From an uncultured Acetatifactor sp. (GTDB lineage Bacteria; Bacillota; Clostridia; Lachnospirales; Lachnospiraceae), in NCBI GenBank assembly GCA_947625255.1, contig CANQNT010000002.1, forward strand, positions 62,001 to 126,000: DNA of 64,000 nt, written 5' to 3'. This document shows, piece by piece, positions 9,081 through 17,113 of this stretch (positions are counted from its first letter, which is position 1; each line of letters begins with the position of its first letter). The notes beneath the pieces are model-generated. The model saw only the letters and a list, made by a program, of their open reading frames with translations. It was not told the origin of the DNA and did no database searches. The position numbers and the translations under genes are program-made.

Positions 9081-9121
9081 CACTTTTCCACTACGTTTGG
9101 TAGTTGGAAAGGTGTTTTTTT
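9081..9121 (+). terminator. Terminator of the tRNA cluster
   Basis: Arms cacttttccactac and gtagttggaaaggtg pair almost fully around gtttg and are followed by seven T. It lies 10 bases after tRNA-Lys. Confidence 0.9.
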
Positions 9122-9494
9122 GTGGGATTTCACCTGCATGAGGGCAGAAAGACGCGTGGGAAAGGATGATTTGAGGCTTAAAAAGGGTGGACGAGCGCTT
9201 TTTGGACGAGGGAAAACGCTTCTTAAAAATGGGAGTGCGCTGTAGTTTCTTTTGTGTTACCGTGGGTTGAATGAGAGGCCGGGGATGAGGAGAAGGCAGG
9301 CCGGGGGCTGAGATTTCCGGAGGATGTTTGTCGGCTGGATGGTAGGTTGTGAATAAATGGAAGGACGGAGTTTCACATGGTTAAGGATACCACATCGACA
9401 ACCCACGCTTACGGATTTTCTTCACCATACCGGCCTTGAAAAAGTTCGTTTAACCGTACATACTAATAATAGTAACCATTAAGGGGATTTTTTT

Positions 9495-9786
9495 ATGCTT
9501 GACGCGATTTCCGTAAAAAAAGCTGCGGAAAAATGCCAGATTTCCGAGCGACGGATTCTGTATTTTAGTCGCGTCGAAAGAGCGGCAGGAAAATGAGCAG
9601 TCCTATTATCATGAGGTATACGGGATTGAGAGCAAATTTATATTTGCTGAAACGATTGCCCGGCGGCCGCTTTGCCGGAACGGGAAACCGATCTGCCGCA
9701 ATTACTGCGCTTTCTGGAAAGTCGATAACTCCGGTTATTATATTGAAGAATTTTCCGAAATACTGAAAGCACAGTTTATGAAATAG
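9495..9786 (+). pseudogene. Decayed HTH (excisionase-like) gene
   Basis: An ATG at 9495 opens a 33-codon frame whose product starts MLDAISVKKAAEKCQISERR, the look of a MerR/excisionase-type helix-turn-helix, then stops at 9594-9596. A different frame is open from about 9562 to the TAG at 9784-9786 and encodes a 70-odd residue segment including YHEVYGIESKF and YYIEEFSEILKAQFMK. A frameshift plus loss of the middle of one gene is the simplest reading, but the two pieces could derive from different genes. I do not recognise the second piece. Confidence 0.45.
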
Positions 9787-9993
9787 AATATAAGATACCG
9801 TTTTTGGGTGCAGTCTGCCGGCGCAGGCCCTTTTTTAGCCTTTCCTTATAAATAAGCCGTGAAAACCGAATTGTTCTTTACAACGGGAATCCGTATCATA
9901 AAGGTATAAAGAAAAACTTAGAAAATGCGCTTTTTGCCAAACATACATGGAATGGCTTTCATCTGATATTCAAAACTACTTTCTTGCAGGTTA

Positions 9994-10022
9994 TTGACAA
10001 TACCACGCATAAGTGTTATACT
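9994..10022 (+). promoter_or_regulatory. Promoter of the GntR-ABC operon
   Basis: TTGACA at 9994-9999 and TATACT at 10017-10022 with a 17-base spacer, 50 bases ahead of the GntR start. Near-consensus, so repression probably sets the output. Confidence 0.88.
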
Positions 10023-10044
10023 GTTATACATAATATAATAACAG
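10021..10044 (+). promoter_or_regulatory. Dyad operator over the transcription start
   Basis: CTGTTAT at 10021-10027 and ATAACAG at 10038-10044 form a perfect 7+7 dyad with a 10-base A+T spacer, overlapping the end of the -10 box and the start site. The spacing and position fit autorepression by the YtrA-type GntR regulator encoded next. Binding is inferred. Confidence 0.65.
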
Positions 10045-10071
10045 TTAAAACAGAGGAGGAGTAACAAAAAG

Positions 10072-10455
10072 GTGAAGCTGATTATTTCAAATGTTTCCGG
10101 CGTCCCCATTTATGAACAAATAAAGCAGCAAGTGAAATCTGCTATTCTTTCCGGCGTACTACAAGAGGAAGAAGCCCTGCCGTCTCTCCGAACACTGGCA
10201 AAAGACTTAAAAATAAGCGTTTTAACTGTTACGCGGGCTTATACTGAGTTGGAAGAAGAGGGCTTTGTGAAAAACGTACAAGGACGCGGCTGCTTTGTTA
10301 TGGGACGCGGTTCGGAACTGATTCGCGAACAACTGATTTGCAAAGTAGAAAGCGGCTTGTCGGAAGCAATCGACGCGGCGCAAATGGCAGACTTATCACC
10401 ACAGGAATTGCATCATCTTTTGGATATTTTATGGGAGGGCAAAAAGAATGGATAA
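10072..10455 (+). CDS. GntR family transcriptional regulator, YtrA-type
   Basis: A 127-residue regulator with an N-terminal winged HTH (PIYEQIKQQVKSAI, PSLRTLAKDLKISVLTV, YTELEEEGFV; residues 11-70) and only a short C-terminal helix region, which is the YtrA subgroup layout. The start is GTG at 10072 behind GAGGAGG. It overlaps the ATPase gene by 8 bases, so regulator and transporter are one operon. YtrA proteins typically repress such operons until an antibiotic or envelope stress appears; the inducer here is unknown. Confidence 0.92.
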   Translation: MKLIISNVSGVPIYEQIKQQVKSAILSGVLQEEEALPSLRTLAKDLKISVLTVTRAYTELEEEGFVKNVQGRGCFVMGRGSELIREQLICKVESGLSEAIDAAQMADLSPQELHHLLDILWEGKKNG

Positions 10456-11308
10456 CTTTTTGGAAGTAAGCAATTTATCAAAATCATTTCCGGGCTTTCA
10501 GCTGCAGAATATCAGCTTTTCTTTGCCTAAGGGGTATATTATGGGGCTGATCGGGCCGAATGGCTCTGGAAAAACGACGACCATTAAACTTATACTCAAT
10601 ATGCTGAAACGGGATCATGGTGAAATCAAAATCATGGGACTTGACAATATCACAGACGAAATAGAGGCAAAAGCTAATGTTGGCGTAGTCTATGACGCAA
10701 ACTGTTTTTGTGATGAATGGACGGTCGCACAGGCGGAAACGGCTGTATCCATCTTTTATAAAAATTGGGATAAGAACAGATTTTCCGAACTGCTTAAAAG
10801 ATTTCATATTGCACCCACGAAAAAGGTAAAAGAACTTTCAAAGGGGATGCAGATGAAACTAATGATTGCCTGCGCGTTCTCTTATGACGCGAAACTGTTG
10901 ATTTTAGATGAACCTACAAGCGGTCTTGACCCTGTTTCCCGTGATGAACTTCTGAAAATCCTGTCGGAATATATTGAGGACGGCGAACACAGCGTTTTGT
11001 TTTCCACGCATATCACTGGCGATTTGGAGCGGGCTGCGGACTACATTACCTATATCAATTATGGGAATTTGTTCTTTAGCGGGTGTAAAGACGAGTTTGT
11101 AGAGTTGTTCCGTATTGTAAAGGGCGGGCGCGACGAGCTTACTTTGAATTTAAGCGGGAAATTGATCGGTATCCGAAGCTTCTCTACCGGATTTGAAGCT
11201 CTGATAAGATCGGAGGATTGGAAGCTGTTTCGTCACTTGGACGTTGAACCCGCGACGATTGACGATATTGTTGTGTTCACCAATCAGGAGGGAGATCGCG
11301 ATGAATGA
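10448..11308 (+). CDS. ABC transporter ATP-binding protein
   Basis: A 286-residue nucleotide-binding subunit. Walker A GPNGSGKTTT lies at about 36-45, the signature LSKGMQMK near 135-142 and Walker B LLILDEPTSGLD near 154-165, followed by an H-loop STHI. It resembles the BcrA/YtrB class that works with a separate ABC-2 permease, here the next gene with an 8-base overlap. Export of a peptide antibiotic or another amphipathic compound is a family-based guess. Confidence 0.92.
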   Translation: MDNFLEVSNLSKSFPGFQLQNISFSLPKGYIMGLIGPNGSGKTTTIKLILNMLKRDHGEIKIMGLDNITDEIEAKANVGVVYDANCFCDEWTVAQAETAVSIFYKNWDKNRFSELLKRFHIAPTKKVKELSKGMQMKLMIACAFSYDAKLLILDEPTSGLDPVSRDELLKILSEYIEDGEHSVLFSTHITGDLERAADYITYINYGNLFFSGCKDEFVELFRIVKGGRDELTLNLSGKLIGIRSFSTGFEALIRSEDWKLFRHLDVEPATIDDIVVFTNQEGDRDE

Positions 11309-11951
11309 TACTTTGAAAGCTGCAAGACTTGATTTTGCTTTGATAAAGCCTTATATGAAAAATATCTGCTTCACGATGGCGCTTCCGGTTGCTATTGCCG
11401 CCATCAACAGATCGCTTATGACAGGCGTTTCTTTTGCCATGTGCCTTATTGCAATGACCGCTGGATATCCATTTTCGGTTTCAGAAAAAAGCGGTATGGA
11501 CAGGCTGTACGGTATTCTGCCGATTTCTAAAAAGCACTTGGTTTTCGGAAGATATTTATATACCTGTTCAACAGGGCTTTTGGCTTTCCTGTTCTCGATG
11601 ATCGTTCACCCTCTTGTTTTAAGGGCGCTTGGAGAAATAATACAGCCCGCGGAGATTTATTTGGCTGCCGTACTGGGTGTTTTTATGTTCACGCTTTATA
11701 CGGTGTTCCAGTTGCCGGGATACTATCGGTTTGGGTTTATCAACGGAAAAATTTTTATGTATATTCCCGTAGTGGGTTTTCTTGCCGTCATACTGTTTCT
11801 TTCAAAACTTGTTGGAACGAGCAATCCGATTTTTGTTTCGCTTATTGGTAATCCCATTATTTCGGTAATCGCCGTATTGCTGGTGTGTATCATTGCATAT
11901 CTGCTCTCTGTCATCATGTCAATAAAGATCGTGCGGAGAAAGGAGATATAA
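11301..11951 (+). CDS. ABC-2 type permease
   Basis: A 216-residue membrane protein with about six hydrophobic helices (MKNICFTMALPVAIAAI, FAMCLIAMTAGYPF, LLAFLFSMIVHPLVL, IYLAAVLGVFMFTLY, YIPVVGFLAVILFL, IISVIAVLLVCIIAYLL). The short cytoplasmic motif SEKSGMDRLYGILPISKKHLV is typical of small ABC-2 permeases in YtrA-type operons. The start at 11301 follows AGGAGGGA and overlaps the ATPase gene by 8 bases. Confidence 0.88.
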   Translation: MNDTLKAARLDFALIKPYMKNICFTMALPVAIAAINRSLMTGVSFAMCLIAMTAGYPFSVSEKSGMDRLYGILPISKKHLVFGRYLYTCSTGLLAFLFSMIVHPLVLRALGEIIQPAEIYLAAVLGVFMFTLYTVFQLPGYYRFGFINGKIFMYIPVVGFLAVILFLSKLVGTSNPIFVSLIGNPIISVIAVLLVCIIAYLLSVIMSIKIVRRKEI

Positions 11952-11953
11952 CT

Positions 11954-12076
11954 ATGGATTTTACTGTCCCTATTGTAGTGTTGTTTCTCGTTTTTGGGAT
12001 TCCGCTGCGGAATAAAGCGTTTAAGGAATATAGAAAAAGAAAAAGAGAAAAAGATAACAAAGAACAGAATGATTGA
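11954..12076 (+). CDS. Small single-span membrane protein of the ABC operon
   Basis: A 40-residue peptide starting MDFTVPIVVLFLVFGIPL, then a strongly basic and acidic tail (RKRKREKDNKEQND). One transmembrane helix with positive residues after it predicts a cytoplasmic C-terminus. AAAGGAGAT at 11939-11947 sits at ideal spacing and overlaps the end of the permease gene, so it is probably translated. Function unknown; it may tune the adjacent transporter. Confidence 0.65.
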   Translation: MDFTVPIVVLFLVFGIPLRNKAFKEYRKRKREKDNKEQND

Positions 12077-12308
12077 TTTTGAAGAATTTACATCAAGGAA
12101 AACAGATATGGATAACACGGCATTAAATATCCACTTCGCCGGCGGTCCCGGCGGAGGTGGTGATGCGGACAATGGGGATGACGGGATTGTTACATCTCCC
12201 CTGAGCTTATTTCTCCATCCCCCAATACGTCTGAAACATCCAGCCGCCGGAATTTTGCGGCCATGCGGGACGAAGAGGCGGGTCACTCCTCGCTTTGGGC
12301 CTTTCTGA
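12069..12308 (+). CDS. Possible coupled ORF with a Gly/Asp-rich segment
   Basis: An ATG at 12069 overlaps the stop of the small membrane protein by 8 bases and opens 79 codons. The first 45 residues include FAGGPGGGGDADNGDDG, an unusual glycine-aspartate tract. The second half (after about 12200) is antisense to the end of the AraC gene and looks like read-through of non-coding sequence, so the original 3' end may have been lost at the junction. Only the first part could be real. No function is recognised. Confidence 0.3.
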   Translation: MIDFEEFTSRKTDMDNTALNIHFAGGPGGGGDADNGDDGIVTSPLSLFLHPPIRLKHPAAGILRPCGTKRRVTPRFGPF

Positions 12309-13113
12309 ACCGTGAGGGCGATAGGCCGCATTCCTTTTTAAAAAAAGTAGAAAAATGATGATAATCTTCAAAGCCCAGGCGGTCGGCGATTTCCTGGATG
12401 GAGAGGTTGGTGTCCAGAAGCATGGATTGAGCCAGCTCCATACGCTGGGTGAGGTAATAACGATAAGGAGGAATGCCGAACGCCTCTTTGAACAGGTGGA
12501 GCGCGCGGGAAGGCGACAGATGCGCGCTCTCGGCCACTTCTTCGATGGGGAGGGCATGGGTCAGGTTTTGCTCGATGTAGTTTTTCATGATCAAGGCCTG
12601 GGTATGCTCTCTCATTTCCTGTTTACGCAGGTTGGCAAGTGCCTGAATGTGGCGGTGCAGACTAAGCGCGAGCATCTGGCAGCATTGGGCGGGCTCGTTG
12701 GTGATGAGGTTCAGAATTTCCTGAAGGTACTCCTCCTGCCCGAAGCCGGGAAAGACCAGGGTCTGGTTCAGGCCGTAATCCGCCAGCAGATGCCGGACCA
12801 GGCTGCCCTTGCAGTTGAACCAGATCTTCTTCCAGGGATTTTCTGGGTCGGGATAGTAATGATGCAGTCTGCCCGGCTGCAACAGGTAGGCGTCCGAAGC
12901 GCGCACTTCCGCCCGTTCCTCGTCCTGACGCACAAAACCTTTTCCCTCCAGGACATACTCGAACACATAGATATCCGCGTTGGAGCGGTAGATGACGTAG
13001 TTAGGGTCGGGATAGGTGACGCCCGCCACAATGGGAATGAAAGAGGACGTGACCGCGCCGGTATAGACGGCGCTTCTCTCGGTGCCCAGATAAGTGTTCT
13101 GCAATTGAGTCAT
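12283..13113 (-). CDS. AraC family regulator with N-terminal cupin
   Basis: A 276-residue regulator. Residues about 30-110 form an AraC-type sugar-sensing cupin (YVFEYVLEGKGFV, then DAYLLQPGRLHHYYPDPENPWKKIWF). Two HTH motifs occupy the last 100 residues (LPIEEVAESAHLSPSRALHLFKEAFG and LSIQEIADRLGFEDYHHFSTFFKKECG). AAAGGAGC precedes the start. It is divergent from the ABC exporter gene with a 417-base gap between them, which suggests it may control that gene, but no operator is evident. The ligand is unknown. Confidence 0.92.
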   Translation of the reverse strand: MTQLQNTYLGTERSAVYTGAVTSSFIPIVAGVTYPDPNYVIYRSNADIYVFEYVLEGKGFVRQDEERAEVRASDAYLLQPGRLHHYYPDPENPWKKIWFNCKGSLVRHLLADYGLNQTLVFPGFGQEEYLQEILNLITNEPAQCCQMLALSLHRHIQALANLRKQEMREHTQALIMKNYIEQNLTHALPIEEVAESAHLSPSRALHLFKEAFGIPPYRYYLTQRMELAQSMLLDTNLSIQEIADRLGFEDYHHFSTFFKKECGLSPSRFRKAQSEE

Positions 13114-13190
13114 GTCGCTCCTTTCCGGTGTTCCGGGAACCGGAAGACCGAATGAATTATGCTTAATCGGTCATAGTGTACAGCAATATT

Positions 13191-13220
13191 TTGCACATTT
13201 CAAGTATTTTTTTCTATAGT
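13191..13220 (+). promoter_or_regulatory. Candidate promoter in the araC-exporter gap
   Basis: TTGCAC at 13191-13196 and TATAGT at 13215-13220 are 18 bases apart. The rest of the gap 13114-13530 shows no convincing gene: an open frame from 13282 continues into the exporter, but its product there is arginine/proline-rich and unlike the family. The leader would be about 300 bases. Confidence 0.5.
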
Positions 13221-13530
13221 ATTTTGAAAGGGGAAATCGCTATAATAGGCTTGTATAGGGAGGGACGAAGAGTGTCCTGGATTGAAAATGATCATAGGAT
13301 TGTTAAATACGCGAAGTCGAGACAGTATGTATACGGAAAAACAGTCAGACGGGATATTGGGCAAGATGGAACGGTTGGAAAAATGCCGGGACCAAGGATT
13401 TTTACCAAGGCGGCGAAGTTATCCATGCAGGCGTTTCAGACGGACGGACATTCCCCCATGGGCACGGCGTGGTCGGGGCATCGGGGGAAATGGAAAACGG
13501 AAAATCGAATACGGAAAGGAAAGCGTGAAA

Positions 13531-15366
13531 ATGAGTGAACAGAAAAGAACCGGGGGAGAGAAGAGAAAGCAACGAAAACAACGTCTGCCGGAGGAGGGCT
13601 TGGAGCAATTTGAAGCCTACCTGAATACTTATTCCCAAAATAAGGACCATCCTTTAAAAATTCTTTGCAGTTTTTATAAGGGCAAGCAGTGGCATTTGCT
13701 GCGCGCCTGCATTTTCCTGGTGCTGCAGCGTTCGCCGGTCTGGGTGATTCCCGTGGCGACTTCGAACATTATCAACGCAATCACCTATCCGGCGGACGAT
13801 TCTATGGCGAGAATCCTGCTCAACATGGCGGTGGCCCTGGTGTTCATCATACAGAACGTATGCACCAATTATCTGGCCACTTCGGAGTATGCCAAGGTGA
13901 ACCGGCAGATCGAGGGTTCCCTGCGCAACGCCATGGTGCGCAAGCTGCAGCAGTTGTCCATCATGTTCCACAAGGAGGTGCAGTCGGGCAGACTCCAGTC
14001 CAAGATCATGCGTGACGTGGAGAACGTGACGGAGCTTTTGGGGCAGGTGTTCAGAACCCTGTTCTTCTTCATCCTGGACGTGTCCGTGGTAGTGGTGATG
14101 ACCCTGAATAAGAGCCCGGTCGTGTTCCTGTTTTTCCTGGTGGTGGTGCCCTTTGTGGTAACGGCCATGCGCCTGTTCCGCAAGCCCATCGCCCAGACCA
14201 ACAGGGAGTTCCGCAGCGAGGTGGAGCACACCCAGGGCGCGGTGGCGGAGATGTTGGAGATGATTCCGGTGGCCAGGGCTCACGGCTTACAGGAAGTGGA
14301 AATTCAAAAGATGAACCGCTACTTAAGCCGCGTGGTACATACCGGCTACAATATGGACCTGATCATCGCCCTGTTCGGCGCGGTCAACTGGGTGATTTTC
14401 CAGTCGTTTCAAATCCTGTGCCTGGTGTTCACCTCTTATCTGGCCTTGAAGGGCAAGATCAGCGTGGGCGAGGTGGTGCTTTACCAGACCTACTTCGGGT
14501 CCTTGGTTGGACAGATTTCCACCCTGTTGAACATTTATCCCCAGATTACCAAGGGATTGGAATCCGTCCGTTCCATCGGCGACATCATGGCGGAGACCAA
14601 GGTGGAAGAAAACCATTCCATCGTGCCCCTGGGCGAGTTAAAAGGGCAGGTGGAGTTTGTGAACGTGGACTTCAAATATCCTGACAGCAATGAGATGGTT
14701 TTAAAGGACTTTTCCCTGAAAGTTTCCGCCGGGGAGAGCGTGGCTTTTGTCGGGGAGTCCGGCGCGGGTAAGTCCACGATATTGAATCTGTTGATCGGGT
14801 TCATACCGCCCCTGAACGGGAAGATTTTGATTGACAGGATCAATATGCTGAACCTGGACCTGAACGAATACCGGCATCAGATTGCGGTGGTTCCGCAGAA
14901 CACGATCCTGTTTTCCGGCACGATTGTTGACAACATCACTTACGGCCTGGAAAATGTGAGCCGGGAAGATGTGGAGCGGGTCATCCATGAGGTGGGCTTG
15001 GAGGATTTGGTGGAGAAGCTGCCAAACGGCCTGGACACCCAGTTGGGCGAACACGGCGACAAGCTTTCCGGGGGGCAGAGGCAAAGGATATCCATTGCCC
15101 GCGCCCTGATCCGCAAGCCGAAGATCATTATTTTCGACGAGGCGACCAGCGCCCTGGATTCCGCGTCGGAGAAGAAAGTGCAGGACGCCACGGACCGTAT
15201 GATGAAGAACTGTACCACGTTCCTGGTGGCCCACAGACTGTCCACGATCCGCAACGCGGACCGCATCGTCGTAATGAAAGAGGGACGTATCGTGGAGATG
15301 GGAAGCTACGAGGAATTAATGGAGAAAAAAGGATATTTCTATGAACTGAAGTCCCTGCAGGCATAA
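13531..15366 (+). CDS. ABC exporter (transmembrane domain fused to ATPase)
   Basis: A 611-residue exporter half-molecule. A charged N-terminal tail is followed by a six-helix type-1 exporter domain (about 50-345) and an ATPase domain (about 375-611) with Walker A GESGAGKST, signature LSGGQRQR, Walker B IIIFDEATSALD and switch AHRLST. The start at 13531 follows GGAAAGGA at 13513-13520; longer in-frame starts add a low-complexity basic tract unlike the family. It has no partner half, so it probably works as a homodimer. The substrate is unknown; the divergent AraC regulator is its only likely functional neighbour. Confidence 0.9.
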   Translation: MSEQKRTGGEKRKQRKQRLPEEGLEQFEAYLNTYSQNKDHPLKILCSFYKGKQWHLLRACIFLVLQRSPVWVIPVATSNIINAITYPADDSMARILLNMAVALVFIIQNVCTNYLATSEYAKVNRQIEGSLRNAMVRKLQQLSIMFHKEVQSGRLQSKIMRDVENVTELLGQVFRTLFFFILDVSVVVVMTLNKSPVVFLFFLVVVPFVVTAMRLFRKPIAQTNREFRSEVEHTQGAVAEMLEMIPVARAHGLQEVEIQKMNRYLSRVVHTGYNMDLIIALFGAVNWVIFQSFQILCLVFTSYLALKGKISVGEVVLYQTYFGSLVGQISTLLNIYPQITKGLESVRSIGDIMAETKVEENHSIVPLGELKGQVEFVNVDFKYPDSNEMVLKDFSLKVSAGESVAFVGESGAGKSTILNLLIGFIPPLNGKILIDRINMLNLDLNEYRHQIAVVPQNTILFSGTIVDNITYGLENVSREDVERVIHEVGLEDLVEKLPNGLDTQLGEHGDKLSGGQRQRISIARALIRKPKIIIFDEATSALDSASEKKVQDATDRMMKNCTTFLVAHRLSTIRNADRIVVMKEGRIVEMGSYEELMEKKGYFYELKSLQA

Positions 15367-15377
15367 AACAGACATAG

Positions 15378-15614
15378 AAAGATGGACTTCCCTCTATCGT
15401 GGTACAGTCCATCGGTTCCTTTTCCGGACAATTGTGCGTGCCGCTTCTGGTGGCGTATTTATTTTCCTTGTCAGGCGATGTGAGGCTGATTTGGTGGGCA
15501 TTCCCGGTTGCGGAATTGATGAGCCCGGACATGAGCACTTTCTTTTTGGCGCGGATTTACCGGAAGATCCTATGCCATATTGGGGAAAAGAAAGAGGCGC
15601 GGGATCGGGTTTAG
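15378..15614 (+). pseudogene. C-terminal remnant of a MATE family efflux protein
   Basis: The frame is open from just after the TAG at 15375 to 15614 and encodes about 78 residues, KDGLPSIVVQSIGSF onward, with PLLVAYLFSLSG and WWAFPVAELMSPDMSTFFLARIYRKIL. That pattern (a loop, two hydrophobic helices, then a basic tail) matches the end of MATE drug/sodium antiporters. Some 370 upstream residues are missing: the exporter gene stops 12 bases earlier. It is best read as debris of a deletion that joined the exporter to the end of a MATE gene. Confidence 0.6.
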
Positions 15615-15640
15615 AAAGGCTGGAATCTTGCGCCGGGTAC

Positions 15641-15670
15641 TTGACAGAGGGGGGAATCTGTTGCTATAAT
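15641..15670 (+). promoter_or_regulatory. Promoter of tRNA-Leu
   Basis: Perfect TTGACA at 15641-15646 and perfect TATAAT at 15665-15670, 18 bases apart, 33 bases ahead of the tRNA. Confidence 0.9.
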
Positions 15671-15702
15671 GAACGTCGTAGCCGGTGAAAGTGCCGGCAT
15701 GG

Positions 15703-15784
15703 GCGGATATGATGGAATTGGCAGACATGTAAGATTTAGGTTCTTATGCTGAGAGGCGTGTGGGTTCGAGTCCCACTATCCGCA
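15703..15784 (+). tRNA. tRNA-Leu (anticodon TAG)
   Basis: Acceptor gcggata/tatccgc is perfect. The anticodon stem taaga/tctta encloses tttaggt (TAG, reads CUA). An extended variable arm (tgctgagaggcgt) marks the class II tRNA, and the T-arm holds gttcgagtc. Eighty-two bases; CCA not encoded. A T-run at 15801-15806 may end the transcript. Confidence 0.97.
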
Positions 15785-15816
15785 GGCAAAGTGTTATTCT
15801 GTTTTTTATTCAGGTA

Positions 15817-15845
15817 TTGACGGCTCCGGTAAATTATGCTAGTAT
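15817..15845 (+). promoter_or_regulatory. Promoter of the riboswitch-antiporter transcript
   Basis: TTGACG at 15817-15822 and TAGTAT at 15840-15845 with 17-base spacing. Predicted initiation is near 15852, just ahead of the first stem of the aptamer. Confidence 0.75.
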
Positions 15846-15858
15846 TTTTGTAATCTCA

Positions 15859-15943
15859 GTGGGGGAGTAGCAAGCGCGGCGTGCGTGGCAAGCCAACAAT
15901 CTCGACTATCTTAGTCTGGTTTGCTTTAAATTGCGAGACTCAT
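15859..15943 (+). promoter_or_regulatory. yybP-ykoY (Mn2+) riboswitch aptamer
   Basis: The conserved 5' core ggagtag lies at 15864-15870, preceded by gtggg (15859-15863), which pairs with ctcat at 15939-15943. The 3' core gcgaga (15933-15938) stands directly before that strand, giving the known order stem-GGAGUAG...GCRAGA-stem. Between them gccaacaa matches the GUCAACAU element. This class senses Mn2+ and often controls cation exporters; the next gene is a cation antiporter. The overlapping catgta/tacatg hairpin (15941-15968) could be the alternative fold. Assigned from motif and context, not from a covariance model. Confidence 0.8.
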
Positions 15944-15992
15944 GTATAGGGCGGCTATGCTGTACATGCGTCTCCTTGAATCGGAACATAGG

Positions 15993-16029
15993 ACTCAGGT
16001 ATAGGCATATGCAGATACCTGAGTTTTTT
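15993..16029 (+). terminator. Riboswitch expression-platform terminator
   Basis: Arms actcaggtat (15993-16002) and atacctgagt (16015-16024) form a perfect 10-bp stem followed by a T-run. It stands between the aptamer and the antiporter start, so it is probably the regulated terminator, opened when Mn2+ is bound. Confidence 0.8.
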
Positions 16030-16132
16030 GTATGCGTAAGGATAGCGCGGCATCCGCTGCATATTCTGACGCTGTAAGAGAAAATCAATAAGAGAAAAAT
16101 CAAAAAGTGATAGGGTACGGAAAGGAGAAAAA

Positions 16133-17113
16133 ATGGTTACAGCAGTTTTATTGTTCGCAGTGGGTCTGGTTTTGCTGATTAAGGGAGGCGATTGGTTCGT
16201 GGATGGTTCCACGGGAATCGCACATCGGTTTCATGTGCCGGAATTGTTGATCGGTGCGACGGTGGTCTCTATCGGGACAACATTGCCGGAGGTCATGGTT
16301 TCCGCCACGTCCGCGCTCAGCGGGCACGGAGAAATCGCGTATGGCAATGCCATCGGGTCTGTCATTTGTAATACATCGTTGATCGCCGCTCTGACAATCG
16401 CCATACGTCCATCCAAGGTGGACCGTAAGGCGTTTCGGACGCCTGTTATCTTTTTCTTTCTGGCGGCAATTACTTATATGATCGTGGCTTATGGACTGGG
16501 ATATTTTGGAAGGACGATCGGCATTCTGCTGCTGACGATTTTCGTGGTTTATATGGTTGTCACTATCCGTCAGGCCTTGCATACGCCCCAGACCGGGGAA
16601 ACCGCTTCGGAAAAGGAAACGGATGGCGGCGAGGTCAAGGGCTCCATGGCCAGGGACGTGGGACTGCTGGTCGTTGGCGCGGTCCTGATCGCCTTTGGGG
16701 CTAATCTTTTGGTGGAGAACGGCACCCTGATCGCACAGGGGCTGGGAGTGCCGGAATCTGTGATCGCGCTTACCTTTGTGGCTTTGGGGACATCCCTGCC
16801 GGAGCTTGTAACGGCCATTACTTCTCTTGTCAAAGGGCATGGGGCATTGTCTCTCGGCAATATCATTGGAGCGAACTTGTTTAACCTGGTGCTGGTCAGC
16901 GGCGTGTCCGTGACCTTGTCGCCTTTCGCGATTCCTGGCAGCAAGCTGATCGGCGGAATGAACGCTTCCCTGGTAGTGGATATTCCCGTGATGCTGTGTG
17001 TGATGCTGCTTATGACCGTGCCGGCACTTGTCAAGGGCAGGCTTTACAGGATGCAGGGAATCCTGCTGTTGGCAATTTACGCGGCGTTCTGCGTGTTCCA
17101 ATTCGCGGGCTGA
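16133..17113 (+). CDS. CaCA family cation/sodium antiporter (YrbG-like)
   Basis: A 326-residue integral membrane exchanger with about ten helices in two inverted halves. Each half carries the alpha-repeat: GTTLPEVMVSATSALSGHGE with NAIGSVICN (about 42-80), and GTSLPELVTAITSLVKGHGA with NIIGANLFN (about 222-258). The acidic residue of each PE pair binds the cation. GGAAAGGAG precedes the ATG. Family annotation is usually Ca2+/Na+, but the upstream Mn2+ riboswitch suggests that Mn2+ efflux is the regulated job. It converges with feoB. Confidence 0.92.
   Translation: MVTAVLLFAVGLVLLIKGGDWFVDGSTGIAHRFHVPELLIGATVVSIGTTLPEVMVSATSALSGHGEIAYGNAIGSVICNTSLIAALTIAIRPSKVDRKAFRTPVIFFFLAAITYMIVAYGLGYFGRTIGILLLTIFVVYMVVTIRQALHTPQTGETASEKETDGGEVKGSMARDVGLLVVGAVLIAFGANLLVENGTLIAQGLGVPESVIALTFVALGTSLPELVTAITSLVKGHGALSLGNIIGANLFNLVLVSGVSVTLSPFAIPGSKLIGGMNASLVVDIPVMLCVMLLMTVPALVKGRLYRMQGILLLAIYAAFCVFQFAG

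Larger units (their letters stand above)
9122..10071. other. 950-base region without an intact gene
   Basis: Between the tRNA terminator and the GntR start I see no complete gene. The first 370 bases are purine-rich with no open frame of note. A decayed gene fills 9495-9786, and the promoter and operator of the GntR operon lie at 9994-10044. Base composition shifts towards A+T near the right end and stays so to about 12.1 kb. No copy of the tRNA-Lys 3' end was found here. Confidence 0.6.

Noticed and set aside
9122..12310. tRNA-Lys direct repeat marking an integrated element
   Set aside because: No second copy of the tRNA-Lys 3' end was found downstream, so an attachment site is not claimed.
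13282..13530. Longer start for the ABC exporter
   Set aside because: It would add 83 residues of arginine/proline-rich sequence not seen in the family, while ATG 13531 has a good ribosome binding site.
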